Positions 33,104 to 42,105 are shown, numbered from the stretch's first letter. The stretch is 64,000 nt of DNA from JANQIO01 sp965601975 (GCA_965601975.1 OZ271856.1:2542001-2606000), one strand, 5' to 3'. A program made the numbers and translations. Notes: generated by a model not told the origin, from the sequence alone.

Positions 33104-34386
33104 TACTGTTCCTCGTTCTCGAAATATTGCTTCAGCGCCGCGGCGAGCGACTCGCGCGACACAGTGCGCTGTTCTCCGTCACCGCGCAGGGGCTTGATCC
33201 CCACGGTGCCGTCCGTCAGTTCCTGTTCACCGAGCAGCAGCGCCAGGCTGGCGCCGCTGCGGTCGGCCTTCTTCATCTGGCTCTTGAAGCTGCCGCCGCC
33301 GGTATGCACCTGCAGGCGGCAGCCTGGCAGTGCATCGCGAATCTGCTCTCCCAGCGCGAGCCCCGCAGGCTGGGCACCCTCGCCCACCGCTACCAGGTAG
33401 ACCGAGGCCGCCGCCGGTGCCGCCGGGGCGGAACCGATTTCCTGCAATAGCAGTACCAGTCGCTCCAGTCCCATGGCAAAGCCTGCCGCGGGCGTCGATT
33501 TGCCACCGAGCTGCTCCACCAGGCCATCGTAGCGGCCGCCCGCGCACACGGTGCCCTGGGCGCCGAGTGCATCCGTCACCCACTCGAATACGGTGCGGTT
33601 GTAGTAATCCAGCCCGCGCACCAGCCTGGCATTCAGGCGATAGCGAATACCCGCCGCATCCAGCATGGCGGTCAGCTGCGCGAAGTGATCGCGGGACTCG
33701 TCGTCCAGGAACTCCGGCAGGCTGGGCGCGTCTTCCAGCAGGGCCTGGGTGTCCGGGTTCTTGCTGTCGAGAATACGCAGCGGGTTTGAGTCCAGCCGGC
33801 GCTGGCTGTCCTCGTCGAGCTGGTCTGCGCGCGCCGCCAGGTAGTCCACCAGGGCAGCCCGGTAGTCGGCCCGCGCTGCATTGCTGCCGAGACTGTTGAG
33901 TTCCAGCGTCACCGCATCTGCGATACCCAGCTCGCGCCAGAGCCTGGCGGACAGGGCGATAAGTTCCGCCTCCACGTCGGCGGTGTCGGTGCCCAGCACC
34001 TCGACACCCACCTGGTGAAACTGTCGCTGGCGGCCTTTCTGGGGTCGCTCGTAGCGGAACATGGGGCCCGCATACCAGAGTTTCTGCTGGGCGCCGAGCA
34101 GCCCATTCTGGATAGCGGCCCGCACACAGCCGGCGGTGCCCTCGGGGCGCAGGGTCAGGCTGTCGCCGTTGCGGTCGGCGAAGCTGTACATTTCGCGTTC
34201 GACGATATCGGTCACTTCACCGATGGCGCGCGCGAACAAGGGAGTCTGCTCGACCACGGGCAGGCGAATCTCCCGGTAGCCATAGCCGTCGAGCAGGTCG
34301 GCGACGATGCGTTCCAGGTGCTGCCACAAGTAGCTGTCCTGCGGGAGAATGTCATTCATTCCCCTGATTGCGCGTATCGGGTTCAC
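33103..34386 (-). CDS. hisS: histidyl-tRNA synthetase
   Basis: A 427-residue class II aminoacyl-tRNA synthetase that charges tRNA-His. Motif 2 region MFRYERPQKGRQRQFHQ, the histidine-binding motif LVRGLDYYNRTVFEW, and motif 3 with GFAMGLERL are present, followed by the C-terminal anticodon-binding domain. Length and order match the bacterial enzyme. The start is GTG (MNPIRAIRGMND), with a normal distance from ispG upstream (20 bp). Confidence 0.97.
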   Translation of the reverse strand: MNPIRAIRGMNDILPQDSYLWQHLERIVADLLDGYGYREIRLPVVEQTPLFARAIGEVTDIVEREMYSFADRNGDSLTLRPEGTAGCVRAAIQNGLLGAQQKLWYAGPMFRYERPQKGRQRQFHQVGVEVLGTDTADVEAELIALSARLWRELGIADAVTLELNSLGSNAARADYRAALVDYLAARADQLDEDSQRRLDSNPLRILDSKNPDTQALLEDAPSLPEFLDDESRDHFAQLTAMLDAAGIRYRLNARLVRGLDYYNRTVFEWVTDALGAQGTVCAGGRYDGLVEQLGGKSTPAAGFAMGLERLVLLLQEIGSAPAAPAAASVYLVAVGEGAQPAGLALGEQIRDALPGCRLQVHTGGGSFKSQMKKADRSGASLALLLGEQELTDGTVGIKPLRGDGEQRTVSRESLAAALKQYFENEEQ

Positions 34387-34406
34387 GTGGGCTTCTCGGG
34401 TGTTCT

Positions 34407-35552
34407 CTAGGCTTTGGCGATCAAGTCGCCTGAGTCGTCTTCGACCGGCAGCGGTTCGCCGCTGCGACTGGCTTCCAGCTCTGCAGCTTTTTTGCGAATG
34501 ACCTGCTCGAGGTGGTCAATGAAATCCTGGTTGCTGACCTTGTGGTCCGGCTCGCCCCCGATATAGATCAGGTTGCTGGGCGTCGCGCCGGTCAGGCCGA
34601 CATCCGCCTCGCGGGCTTCGCCGGGGCCGTTGACGATGCAGCCGATGACCGCAACGTCCATCGGTGTCCTGATGTCCTCGAGCCGCTGCTCGAGGCTGTT
34701 CATGGTCTTGATGACATCAAAGTTCTGCCGGGAGCAGCTCGGGCAGGCAATGAAATTGATGCCATTGGTGCGCAGCTTGAGGCTCTTGAGAATCTCGAAG
34801 CCGACCTTTACCTCTTCCACCGGGTCCGCCGCCAGGGAAATGCGGATGGTGTCGCCGATGCCTTCCATCAGCAGCATGCCGAGGCCCACCGCAGACTTGA
34901 CGGTGCCGCCGCGCAGGCCGCCCGCCTCGGTGATCCCCAGGTGCAGCGGCTGTTCGATCTGTTTAGCCAGCAGCCGGTAGGCCTCGACCGCCATGAACAC
35001 CTCGGAGGCCTTCACGCTGACCTTGAATTCCGGGTAGTCGAGCTTGTCGAGGAAGTCGACATTGCGCATGGCGGACTCCACCAGCGCCTCTGCGTTGGGC
35101 TCACCGTACTTGCGCTGCAGGTCCTTGCCCAGGGAGCCGGCATTGACGCCGATGCGAATGGGAATGCCCTTGTCGCGGCAGCTGTCGACGACCGCTCGAA
35201 CCCGCTCTTCGCGGCCGATATTACCGGGATTGATGCGCAGGCAGTCCACCCCGTACTCGGCGACCTTGAGCGCGATCTTGTAGTCGAAGTGGATGTCGGC
35301 CACCAGCGGAACGTCTACCTGGCGACGAATTTCCCGGAATGCCTCGGCGGCATCCATACTCGGCACGGATACGCGGACAATGTCAGCGCCTGCGCCCTGG
35401 ATAGCCTGGACCTGGGCGACCGTGGCATCGACGTCGCAGGTCTCCGTATTGGTCATGCTCTGCACGCTGATGGGCGCATCGCCGCCGACGGCGACGTTGC
35501 CGACGTGAATCTGGCGCGATTTGCGGCGCTTGATCGGCGACTCGGTGTTCAT
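34407..35552 (-). CDS. ispG: 4-hydroxy-3-methylbut-2-enyl-diphosphate synthase (IspG/GcpE)
   Basis: A 381-residue iron-sulphur enzyme of the MEP isoprenoid pathway that reduces MEcPP to HMBPP. TIM-barrel domain (VQSMTNTETCDVDATVAQV at the start) and C-terminal cluster domain with CPSCSRQNFD and the third Cys in VIGCIVNGPGEA. It overlaps the rodZ stop by 4 bp (ATGA). Confidence 0.97.
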   Translation of the reverse strand: MNTESPIKRRKSRQIHVGNVAVGGDAPISVQSMTNTETCDVDATVAQVQAIQGAGADIVRVSVPSMDAAEAFREIRRQVDVPLVADIHFDYKIALKVAEYGVDCLRINPGNIGREERVRAVVDSCRDKGIPIRIGVNAGSLGKDLQRKYGEPNAEALVESAMRNVDFLDKLDYPEFKVSVKASEVFMAVEAYRLLAKQIEQPLHLGITEAGGLRGGTVKSAVGLGMLLMEGIGDTIRISLAADPVEEVKVGFEILKSLKLRTNGINFIACPSCSRQNFDVIKTMNSLEQRLEDIRTPMDVAVIGCIVNGPGEAREADVGLTGATPSNLIYIGGEPDHKVSNQDFIDHLEQVIRKKAAELEASRSGEPLPVEDDSGDLIAKA

Positions 35553-36505
35553 GGCTCACCTACGGTAAATCTGGCGGTGTCCCGCCCCGGTCGAGTGCGT
35601 ACCGGAAACGGCTCACCGAGATAGGTCAATGTCACGGCAGCGGCATCGCCAGCGAGAATCTCGAATGGCGGCGTGCCGTCCAGGCGCAGGATATCACCGG
35701 CGCCGCGCAGGTCAGCATAGATCAACTGGCCGTCGCCGTCGCGTACTTCCAACCAGCAATCGGCGCTGAAGCTGAACTCCAGGGCGGCGTCCTGCGGGCC
35801 TGTGTCCGAAGGCTCGGACGCCGCGGCAACGGGTTCCGGGGTCTCGATTGCTTCAGGTTCGGCTGCGGCGAGGCCGCTGTCGAGCGCGGCGACGGTGCTG
35901 TCTCCCCGGGTGACTTCGGGAAGGGATTCCGGCAGCGAGTCGGCCGCGCCGGCGTCCACAGCAAGCGAACTCTCGATCACCGGGCTGTCTGCTGCCGCGG
36001 CCGGAAGCGGTGCGTCTTCTGCGACGGCGCCCGTTACGGCCTCTGCGACTGCCTCTGCTGCCGGCTCCGGCGCAGAAGCGGCAGTGTCTGCAACCTCGGC
36101 CGTGCCTTTGTCCCGGTTGCCCGAGATCAACGCAATCGCGACCACCGCGAACAGCACAAGGCCAAACACCCAGCGGCCCGCATTCTGCCCCGGCGTAGCC
36201 GCCGCGGTCGTCGCCCCGGCATCGTCCGGGGTTTCTGCGTGTTCAGGTTCCAGCGCGCCATACAGCGCGACCATTTCGTCTTCGTCCAGTCCGAGAGTGC
36301 GGGCATAGGCGCGAAGGTAGCCGCGTACGAAGGCGGCGCCGCGCAGGCTGTCGAAGCGGTTTTCCTCCACTGCCTGGATGTGCGCCGGCAGCCAGTTGAG
36401 CCGGTCGGCCATTTCACGGGGGGAGATGCCGGCCGCTTCGCGGGCGTTCCTCAGTCGCTCCCCGGGTGTCTGGAGCTGCTCGCCGGTAAGCTCAGAGCTC
36501 TCCAT
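35549..36505 (-). CDS. rodZ: cytoskeletal protein RodZ
   Basis: A 318-residue bitopic membrane protein that links MreB to the wall-synthesis machine. Cytoplasmic helix-turn-helix (GERLRNAREAAGISPREMADRL) at residues 14-80, one transmembrane segment (WVFGLVLFAVVAIALIS, about residues 112-128), a long Ala/Glu/Pro-rich linker, and a C-terminal periplasmic DUF4115 domain (CWLEVRDGDGQLIYADL). The linker is low-complexity and alanine-rich. It overlaps pilW by 14 bp and ispG by 4 bp. Confidence 0.95.
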   Translation of the reverse strand: MESSELTGEQLQTPGERLRNAREAAGISPREMADRLNWLPAHIQAVEENRFDSLRGAAFVRGYLRAYARTLGLDEDEMVALYGALEPEHAETPDDAGATTAAATPGQNAGRWVFGLVLFAVVAIALISGNRDKGTAEVADTAASAPEPAAEAVAEAVTGAVAEDAPLPAAAADSPVIESSLAVDAGAADSLPESLPEVTRGDSTVAALDSGLAAAEPEAIETPEPVAAASEPSDTGPQDAALEFSFSADCWLEVRDGDGQLIYADLRGAGDILRLDGTPPFEILAGDAAAVTLTYLGEPFPVRTRPGRDTARFTVGEP

Positions 36506-37298
36506 TCTTTACCGCCTGCTCGTAGGCGCGGAATTCCGCGGACTGGGGATAGAGGTTGCGCAGCGCCAGGGCCCGGCTGGCCTCGGCGTCCTGGTCCTGC
36601 AGGGCATGCGCGACACGGATGCCGAGCCACAGCGCCCGGGAGGACTGCTGGCGGCGGAAGCGCCGGTAGTTTTCCAGGTAGCGCTCCGCCAGCTCGAAAT
36701 TGCTGGCGTTGTATTCGATATGCGCCAGTTCCAACATCGCCAGGCTGTTGCTGCGGTCCATGGTCAGCGCTCGCTGGAAGGCCTTGCGCGCGTCATCTTC
36801 CTTGCCGAGCCGCACCTGGCACAGGCCCAGGTTGATGAAAGCCTGTGGCCGGCTCTCGTAGAGTGTGTCGGTAACCACTACGAGCAGCTGCTCTTCGGCA
36901 TCCTCAAAGCGACCCTGGGAGTAGAGAAAGGCGGCGTAGTTATTGCGCGCCCGGGAGAACGGATCTTTCAGCCTGATAGCCCGCTCGAAGCTTTCCTCGG
37001 CCAGCTCGTACTCACCCGTACTCTGGTAGACCAGCGCGAAGGCCTCGTAGACCTCGGGATTTTGGGGGTCGATGCGCTCGGCCAGCTTGAGGTTGCGCTT
37101 GGCATCGTCCCAGTTGCCCTCACCAATGTAGCGGCGCGCCAGGGCAACCCGCGCCTCCAGCGCTTCCTCCGGCGACGATTCGGCGTTGAAGACTTTCTGC
37201 TCCTGGGTGATGCAGCCGCCGACGGCGAGGACCAGCACGGTGCCGACAAAGATGCGCGAAATTGCTGCTTTGAATTCTGAACCCAAGTCTATGCCCAC
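36492..37298 (-). CDS. pilW: type IV pilus biogenesis/stability lipoprotein PilW (PilF)
   Basis: A 268-residue outer-membrane lipoprotein with a signal peptide ending in the lipobox VGGC and about six TPR repeats (ALARRYIGEGNWDDAKRNLK, NYAAFLYSQGRFEDAEEQL). In the type IV pilus it is the pilotin needed for PilQ secretin assembly. The GTG start lies inside the 3' end of rlmN (10-bp overlap) and the 3' end overlaps rodZ. Confidence 0.93.
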   Translation of the reverse strand: MGIDLGSEFKAAISRIFVGTVLVLAVGGCITQEQKVFNAESSPEEALEARVALARRYIGEGNWDDAKRNLKLAERIDPQNPEVYEAFALVYQSTGEYELAEESFERAIRLKDPFSRARNNYAAFLYSQGRFEDAEEQLLVVVTDTLYESRPQAFINLGLCQVRLGKEDDARKAFQRALTMDRSNSLAMLELAHIEYNASNFELAERYLENYRRFRRQQSSRALWLGIRVAHALQDQDAEASRALALRNLYPQSAEFRAYEQAVKNGEL

Positions 37299-38419
37299 CT
37301 GATGACCTGTTTTTCTTTTTCTTTTTCTTTTTCTCTATACCGCTCGCTGCGGCGGGTGCGGTCTACCACCTCACCCACCAGCTGCCCGCAGGCCGCGCTG
37401 ATGTCATCGCCCCGGGTGGTGCGCACGGTCACGATATAGCCGGCGTCGACCAACACTTGCCAGAACCGGGATACCGCATTGCCACTGGGGCGCTCATAGT
37501 CCGATTGTGCAAATGTATTGAAGGGAATCAAATTTATTTTGCAGGGAAAATCCCGCAATAGTGACGCGAGTTCACGGGCGTGCTCGGGCTGGTCGTTGAC
37601 GCCGGCAATCAGCGTGTACTCCACCGTGACCACCCGCTTGCTGTCTCTCTGGGCATCGATGTAGTTGCGGGCGCTTTCCAGCAACACCGCGATCGGGTAC
37701 TTGCGATTAATGGGTACCAGCTCATTGCGCAGCGCATCGTTCGGTGCGTGCAATGATATGGCGAGCGAGGCCTCGCTGACTTCCGCCAGCTTGTCCAGCA
37801 TGGGGACCACGCCAGACGTACTCAGGGTGACCCGGCGCTTGGAGATGCCGTAGGCCAGGTCTTCCATCATGAGGTCCATCGCGTCGACGACATTGTCGAA
37901 GTTGAGCAGCGGTTCACCCATGCCCATCATCACCACGTTGGTCACCTTGCGACCCTTGCCGCTCTGGAAGGCATCGAAGGACTTCAGGGCCAGCCACACC
38001 TGGCCGATGATCTCCGCCGCACTCAAATCCCGCTGGAAACCCTGCTTGCCGGTAGAGCAGAAACTACAGTCCAGGCTACAGCCCACCTGGGACGAGACAC
38101 AGAGCGTACCGCGCTGGCCGTCGGGGATAAACACGGTTTCCACCAGGCCGCCGCCGTCAACGCGGATAGCCCACTTGCGGGTGCCGTCTTCGGAGTCCAG
38201 CTGGTTGACCACTTCGGGCGGGCGAATCTCGGCGACTTCCGCGAGTTTCTCCCGCAGCGCCTTGCTGAGATTGGTCATCTCGTCGAAGGAATCGATTCCC
38301 GCGTGGTGCATCCACTTCAGCACCTGCTGCGCACGAAACGGCTTCTCCCCCATTTCGCGGAAGAAGTCCTGCATCTTTGGCAGCGTCAGGCCCAGCAGAT
38401 TGACACGGGAGTCGCTCAT
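37289..38419 (-). CDS. rlmN: dual-specificity 23S rRNA/tRNA methyltransferase RlmN
   Basis: A radical-SAM enzyme of 376 residues that methylates C2 of adenine in 23S rRNA (A2503) and some tRNAs. The cluster motif is CSLDCSFC at about residue 112, with the resolving Cys in DDISAACGQL near the C-terminus. The C-terminal tail EKEKEKEKQVI is encoded by four TTTTTC hexamers (plus-strand reading, 37310-37333), an in-frame simple repeat likely to vary in copy number. The gene overlaps pilW by 10 bp. Confidence 0.96.
   Translation of the reverse strand: MSDSRVNLLGLTLPKMQDFFREMGEKPFRAQQVLKWMHHAGIDSFDEMTNLSKALREKLAEVAEIRPPEVVNQLDSEDGTRKWAIRVDGGGLVETVFIPDGQRGTLCVSSQVGCSLDCSFCSTGKQGFQRDLSAAEIIGQVWLALKSFDAFQSGKGRKVTNVVMMGMGEPLLNFDNVVDAMDLMMEDLAYGISKRRVTLSTSGVVPMLDKLAEVSEASLAISLHAPNDALRNELVPINRKYPIAVLLESARNYIDAQRDSKRVVTVEYTLIAGVNDQPEHARELASLLRDFPCKINLIPFNTFAQSDYERPSGNAVSRFWQVLVDAGYIVTVRTTRGDDISAACGQLVGEVVDRTRRSERYREKEKEKEKQVIRWA
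37310..37333. repeat. hexanucleotide simple repeat (TTTTTC)x4 in rlmN
   Basis: Four exact TTTTTC units in the 3' end of rlmN (GAAAAA units on the coding strand) encode alternating Glu-Lys. Copy-number change would add or remove two residues without a frame shift. Confidence 0.85.
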
Positions 38420-38425
38420 GGTGAC

Positions 38426-38851
38426 TTAGCGCTCGCAGATCTCGCTGTCGGTGAAGAAGTAGGCGATCTCGCGGGCCGCGGATTCCGGTGAGTCGGAGCC
38501 GTGCACGGCATTGGCATCGATGGACTGCGCAAAGTCAGCGCGAATCGTGCCTGCGTCTGCTTCCTGGGGGTTGGTGGCGCCCATCAATTCGCGGTTCTTG
38601 AGGACGGCATTTTCGCCTTCCAGCACCTGCACGCACACCGGGCCGGAGGTCATGAATTCGATCAGCGCGGGAAAGAAGGGGCGCTCGCGGTGTTCCGCGT
38701 AGAAGCCGCCGGCCAATTCCTCGTCCAGGCGCAGCATCTTGGCGGCGACAATCCGCAAACCGTTCTTTTCGAAGCGGCTGTAGATTTCGCCAATCACGTT
38801 CTTGCCTACTGCGTCCGGCTTGACGATTGACAGGGTGCGTTCGACTGACAT
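38426..38851 (-). CDS. ndk: nucleoside diphosphate kinase
   Basis: A 141-residue kinase that equilibrates nucleoside tri- and diphosphates. N-terminus ERTLSIVKPDAVGKN and the phosphohistidine motif NAVHGSDS with catalytic His are intact. In related genomes ndk follows the isc genes and precedes rlmN; here it keeps the rlmN neighbour (6-bp gap), while the isc genes upstream are reduced to iscS. The 175 bp between ndk and iscS holds no other gene. Confidence 0.97.
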   Translation of the reverse strand: MSVERTLSIVKPDAVGKNVIGEIYSRFEKNGLRIVAAKMLRLDEELAGGFYAEHRERPFFPALIEFMTSGPVCVQVLEGENAVLKNRELMGATNPQEADAGTIRADFAQSIDANAVHGSDSPESAAREIAYFFTDSEICER

Positions 38852-39026
38852 GTTGGGTTTCTCCAGTTACAAGTTGAAACCGTGCCGGCAGCACCCCTCA
38901 TGGGGCCACCGGATCGGCGTAGAAAAGGCGGCGGTATTATACGGAGATTGACCCGGGCTTGCACCCCGAAATCGCGAATACTGGCCGGTTATTTGGCTGA
39001 AAAATCAGGAGCTTATGCGTTCTTGC

Positions 39027-40202
39027 TCAAGCGCCCTGTCCACTGGCCTTCGGCGGGGTCCTCAGGCGCTCCAGCACCTCGAGGATCCGGTCTGCCGCGA
39101 ATTGCACTTCTTCAGGCGTGGTGAAGCGCCCGATAGTGATGCGCAGGGAGCTGTGGGCGAGCCGATCCTCCACTCCCATCCCGCGCAGTACGTGGGACGG
39201 CTCGATCGCCGCCGAGCTACAGGCAGAGCCCGTGGAGACCGCCAGGTCCTTCAGCGCCATCAGGAGGGTTTCACCTTCGACGCCGCCAAAGGCAACGTTC
39301 AATACGCCGGGCAGCCGCGGTGCGTCTTCTCCGTTCAGGTAGACATCACCGGCCTCGCGGAGCTCACCCCAGAGCTTGTCCCGCAGGCCCGTGATGCGCG
39401 AAACCTCGTCTTCAAGACCCTCCGCTGCTATTTTTGCAGCTTCGCCCATGCCCACCACCTGGTGGGTCGGCAATGTGCCGGAGCGCATGCCACGCTCGTG
39501 GCCGCCGCCGTGCATTTGCGGCTCCAGCTGCACCCGCGGGTTGCGCCGCACGAACAATGCGCCTACGCCCTTGGGGCCGTAGAACTTGTGGCCCGAGATG
39601 GACAGCAGGTCCACAGGCAGTTCCGCGAGGTTCAGTGGAATCTTGCCGACCGTCTGGGCCGCATCCGTATGGAAAACCACGCCGTGTTCACGGCACAGGG
39701 TTCCGAGGGCGGCGATATCGTTGATGACGCCGGTCTCGTTGTTGGCGTGCATCACGCTGACCAGGATGGTGTCCTCCCGCAGCGCCTGCCGAACCGCCTC
39801 GGGGCTGGTCTGGCCATTGGGCTCCGGGTCCAGGAAGGTGACCTCGAAACCCTCCTCCGCCAGGTGCTTGCAGCTGTCCAGCACGGCCTTGTGCTCGATG
39901 CTCGAGGTGATGATGTGCCGGCCCCGCTCGCGGTAGAAGTGGGCCGCTCCCTTCAGGGCGAGGTTGTCGGATTCCGTGGCGCCGCTGGTAAATACAATCT
40001 CACGCGGGTCCGCCCCGATCAGGTCCGCCAGCTGGTTGCGGGCATGCTCCACCGCCTGCTCCGCCTGCCAGCCAAAGGCATGGGAGCGCGATGCCGGGTT
40101 GCCGAACACCCCGTCAGTGGAGAGGCAGGCCACCATGGCCTCCACGACCCGGGGGTCGACCGGCGTGGTGGCCGAATAATCGAGGTAAATAGGTGTGCGC
40201 AT
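39027..40202 (-). CDS. iscS: cysteine desulfurase IscS
   Basis: A 391-residue PLP enzyme that takes sulphur from cysteine for Fe-S clusters, tRNA thiolation and other uses. The PLP lysine is in SISGHKFYGPKG and the persulfide Cys in STGSACSSAAIEPSH; the N-terminus IYLDYSATTPVDPRVV is standard. The ATG at 40202 was chosen, with the longer upstream frame ignored. Unusual context: iscR is missing in front (the trmJ gene is 131 bp upstream), and iscU, iscA, hscB, hscA and fdx are missing behind, where ndk follows. Fe-S assembly is probably handled by another system such as SUF elsewhere. Confidence 0.95.
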   Translation of the reverse strand: MRTPIYLDYSATTPVDPRVVEAMVACLSTDGVFGNPASRSHAFGWQAEQAVEHARNQLADLIGADPREIVFTSGATESDNLALKGAAHFYRERGRHIITSSIEHKAVLDSCKHLAEEGFEVTFLDPEPNGQTSPEAVRQALREDTILVSVMHANNETGVINDIAALGTLCREHGVVFHTDAAQTVGKIPLNLAELPVDLLSISGHKFYGPKGVGALFVRRNPRVQLEPQMHGGGHERGMRSGTLPTHQVVGMGEAAKIAAEGLEDEVSRITGLRDKLWGELREAGDVYLNGEDAPRLPGVLNVAFGGVEGETLLMALKDLAVSTGSACSSAAIEPSHVLRGMGVEDRLAHSSLRITIGRFTTPEEVQFAADRILEVLERLRTPPKASGQGA

Positions 40203-40333
40203 AGCTGTTACCGTCCTTTGCCGCAGTATCCTAGATGGCGTGCCGTCCCGCAACAACGCGGGCACCACCGAACGTCGAATTTCTGACTCACTATATCTTT
40301 AAATTTCAATGGCTTATGGAATTTTTTTGAGCG

Positions 40334-41077
40334 CTATTCCAGCTTATCCCCGGCCGCGCGCTGGGTCTCCGTGAGAATGCCGCGCAGGATATTGAGCTCC
40401 ATCTCGTCCAGCCGCACCCTGCCGTAGAGCCGGCGCAGTCGCGCCATCAGCTGGCGCGGTGCTGCGGGGTCCAGGAAACCGATCCGGGTGAGGGTTTCCT
40501 CCAGGTGTTCGTAGAACCGCTCCATGTTTTCCACCGTGCTGAACGGCGCATCCCACTCGTCGCAGGGATCTGCCGGCAGCTGGCCGTCCAGGGCCTGCAT
40601 GCGCAGTTCGTAGGCGACTACCTGCACCGCCATGGCGAGGTTCAGGCTGGGGTAGTCCTCGTGGGACGGCACGTGCAGGTGCAGGTGACAGGCCTGCAAT
40701 TCCTCGTTGGTCAGGCCGCGGTCCTCGCGACCGAATACCAGCGCCACTTGCTCGTCCTTGTCGGCAGCCGCCAGTGCACGCTGGGCGCAATGCCGCGGGT
40801 CCAGCACCGGCCAGGGAATGCGGCGCCCGCGGGCGCTGGTACCGATGACCAGCTGGCAGTCGGCAATCGCCTCCTCCAGGGTTTCCACCACCTGGGCGGA
40901 CTCCAGCACATCGCCGGCGGATGCCGCACGCCAGTCGGCCTCCTCGTGGGGGAACTTCCGGGGCGCGACCAGCACCAGGCGATTCAGGCCCATGTTCTTC
41001 ATGGCGCGGGCGGCGCCCCCGATGTTTCCCGGGTGGGTGGTGTTGACGAGGACGATTCGAATATTGGCGCTGTTCAC
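40334..41077 (-). CDS. trmJ: tRNA (cytidine/uridine-2'-O)-methyltransferase TrmJ
   Basis: A SPOUT-family enzyme of 247 residues that methylates the 2'-OH of position 32 in tRNAs. NIRIVLVNTTHPGNIGGAARAMKNMGL and the knot motifs LVFGREDRGLTNEE and SLNLAMAVQVVAYEL are diagnostic. The GTG at 41077 is preferred because the protein then begins at the family N-terminus; an ATG at 41158 would add 27 residues and overlap the divergent suhB promoter. Its gene is divergent from suhB. Confidence 0.93.
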   Translation of the reverse strand: MNSANIRIVLVNTTHPGNIGGAARAMKNMGLNRLVLVAPRKFPHEEADWRAASAGDVLESAQVVETLEEAIADCQLVIGTSARGRRIPWPVLDPRHCAQRALAAADKDEQVALVFGREDRGLTNEELQACHLHLHVPSHEDYPSLNLAMAVQVVAYELRMQALDGQLPADPCDEWDAPFSTVENMERFYEHLEETLTRIGFLDPAAPRQLMARLRRLYGRVRLDEMELNILRGILTETQRAAGDKLE

Positions 41078-41108
41078 GGGTTTGACCTGGGGAAAGGGCG
41101 CGAATTTT

Positions 41109-41128
41109 AGCAGATCTGCTGCTATAAT
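41109..41128. promoter_or_regulatory. suhB promoter -10 and palindrome in divergent trmJ/suhB region
   Basis: A perfect 12-bp palindrome AGCAGATCTGCT (41109-41120) is followed by TGCTATAAT, an extended -10 element for suhB on the plus strand (TATAAT at 41123-41128). On the other strand the same region reads TAAAAT as a possible trmJ -10. The palindrome overlaps both polymerase sites and could be an operator, but its binder is unknown. Confidence 0.55.
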
Positions 41129-41160
41129 CGCGCGCCGTTCAAGACCTGCCAGGAACATCC

Positions 41161-41964
41161 ATGGAACCCATGAGCCATATGGCCCTGCGCGCCGCGCGCA
41201 AGGCCGGCGACATCATCGTTCGCGCCACCGACGATCTCGACCGCATCGAGGTGGAGACCAAAAGCGCAAACGACTTCGTGTCGGAAGTGGACCGGGCCGC
41301 GGAGAAAGAGATCATCTACACCCTGAGCAAGGCCTACCCGGACCACGCCTTCCTGGCTGAGGAAGGCGGCCTCACCGGCAATGAAGAATCCGAGTACCGC
41401 TGGATCATCGACCCCCTGGACGGCACCACCAACTTCCTGCGGGGCATCCCCCACTTCGCGGTCTCCATCGCCTGTGAAATCAAGGGCAAGATCGAGCACG
41501 CGGTGGTGCTGGACCCGGTGCGCCGCGAAGAATTCGTGGCCAGCCGAGGCCGCGGCGCGCAGCTGAACGGCCGCCGTATCCGCGTCAGCAAACTGGCCGG
41601 ACTGGACAACGCCGTACTGGGCACCGGCATTCCCTTCCGCGCGCGGCAGACCGACCACCTGCCGGCCTATACGAAGTCACTGGAATCCCTGGCGGCCGCC
41701 TCTGCCGGCATCCGTCGCGCCGGCGCCGCCGCCCTCGACCTGGCCTACGTGGCCGCCGGGCGCTACGACGCGTTCTGGGAGATCGGGCTGGCACCCTGGG
41801 ATATCGCCGCCGGCAGCCTGCTGGTGCGCGAGGCTGGCGGCCTGGTCGGAGACCTCAGCGGCGGTGAGAGCTACATGGAAAGCGGCAACATCGTCTGCGG
41901 CAACCCCAAGTGCTTCAAGGCCGTCGTGCAGGTCACCAAACCCATCCTCGGCCACATCAGCTAG
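41161..41964 (+). CDS. suhB: inositol-1-monophosphatase SuhB
   Basis: A 267-residue Mg2+-dependent phosphatase, which in bacteria also acts as a factor in rRNA transcription antitermination. Metal-binding motifs AEEGG and DPLDGTTNFLRG and the C-terminal WEIGLAPWDIAAGSLLVREAGG are intact. It is divergent from trmJ, as in related genomes, and convergent with secF, with a repeat-containing gap between. Confidence 0.96.
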   Translation: MEPMSHMALRAARKAGDIIVRATDDLDRIEVETKSANDFVSEVDRAAEKEIIYTLSKAYPDHAFLAEEGGLTGNEESEYRWIIDPLDGTTNFLRGIPHFAVSIACEIKGKIEHAVVLDPVRREEFVASRGRGAQLNGRRIRVSKLAGLDNAVLGTGIPFRARQTDHLPAYTKSLESLAAASAGIRRAGAAALDLAYVAAGRYDAFWEIGLAPWDIAAGSLLVREAGGLVGDLSGGESYMESGNIVCGNPKCFKAVVQVTKPILGHIS

Positions 41965-41970
41965 ACCCAG

Positions 41971-42105
41971 AGCCTTCAGCCAAGCGTGCTGCCACGCATG
42001 TGGCAGTTCGCGAAAAGAGCCTTCAGCCCAGCGTGCTGCCACGCATGTGGCAGTCCGCGAAAAGAGAGCCTTCAGCCCAGCGCATTTTGCGCAGCAAAAT
42101 TCGCT
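41971..42105. repeat. three-unit tandem repeat with hairpins between suhB and secF
   Basis: Units beginning AGCCTTCAGCC start at 41971, 42018 and 42067 (spacing 47 and 49 bp). The first two carry the same hairpin, CTGCCAC-GCAT-GTGGCAG (41989-42006 and 42036-42053), and end with CGCGAAAAG. The third replaces it by a different hairpin (42079-42105, stem AGCGCATTTTGC with GCAAAATTCGCT, one mismatch). The array fills the convergent gap and probably serves as a shared transcript end. Confidence 0.75.

Noticed and set aside
41971..42105. CRISPR array between suhB and secF
   Set aside because: Only three units, hairpin-centred and without spacer-like variable segments of constant length.
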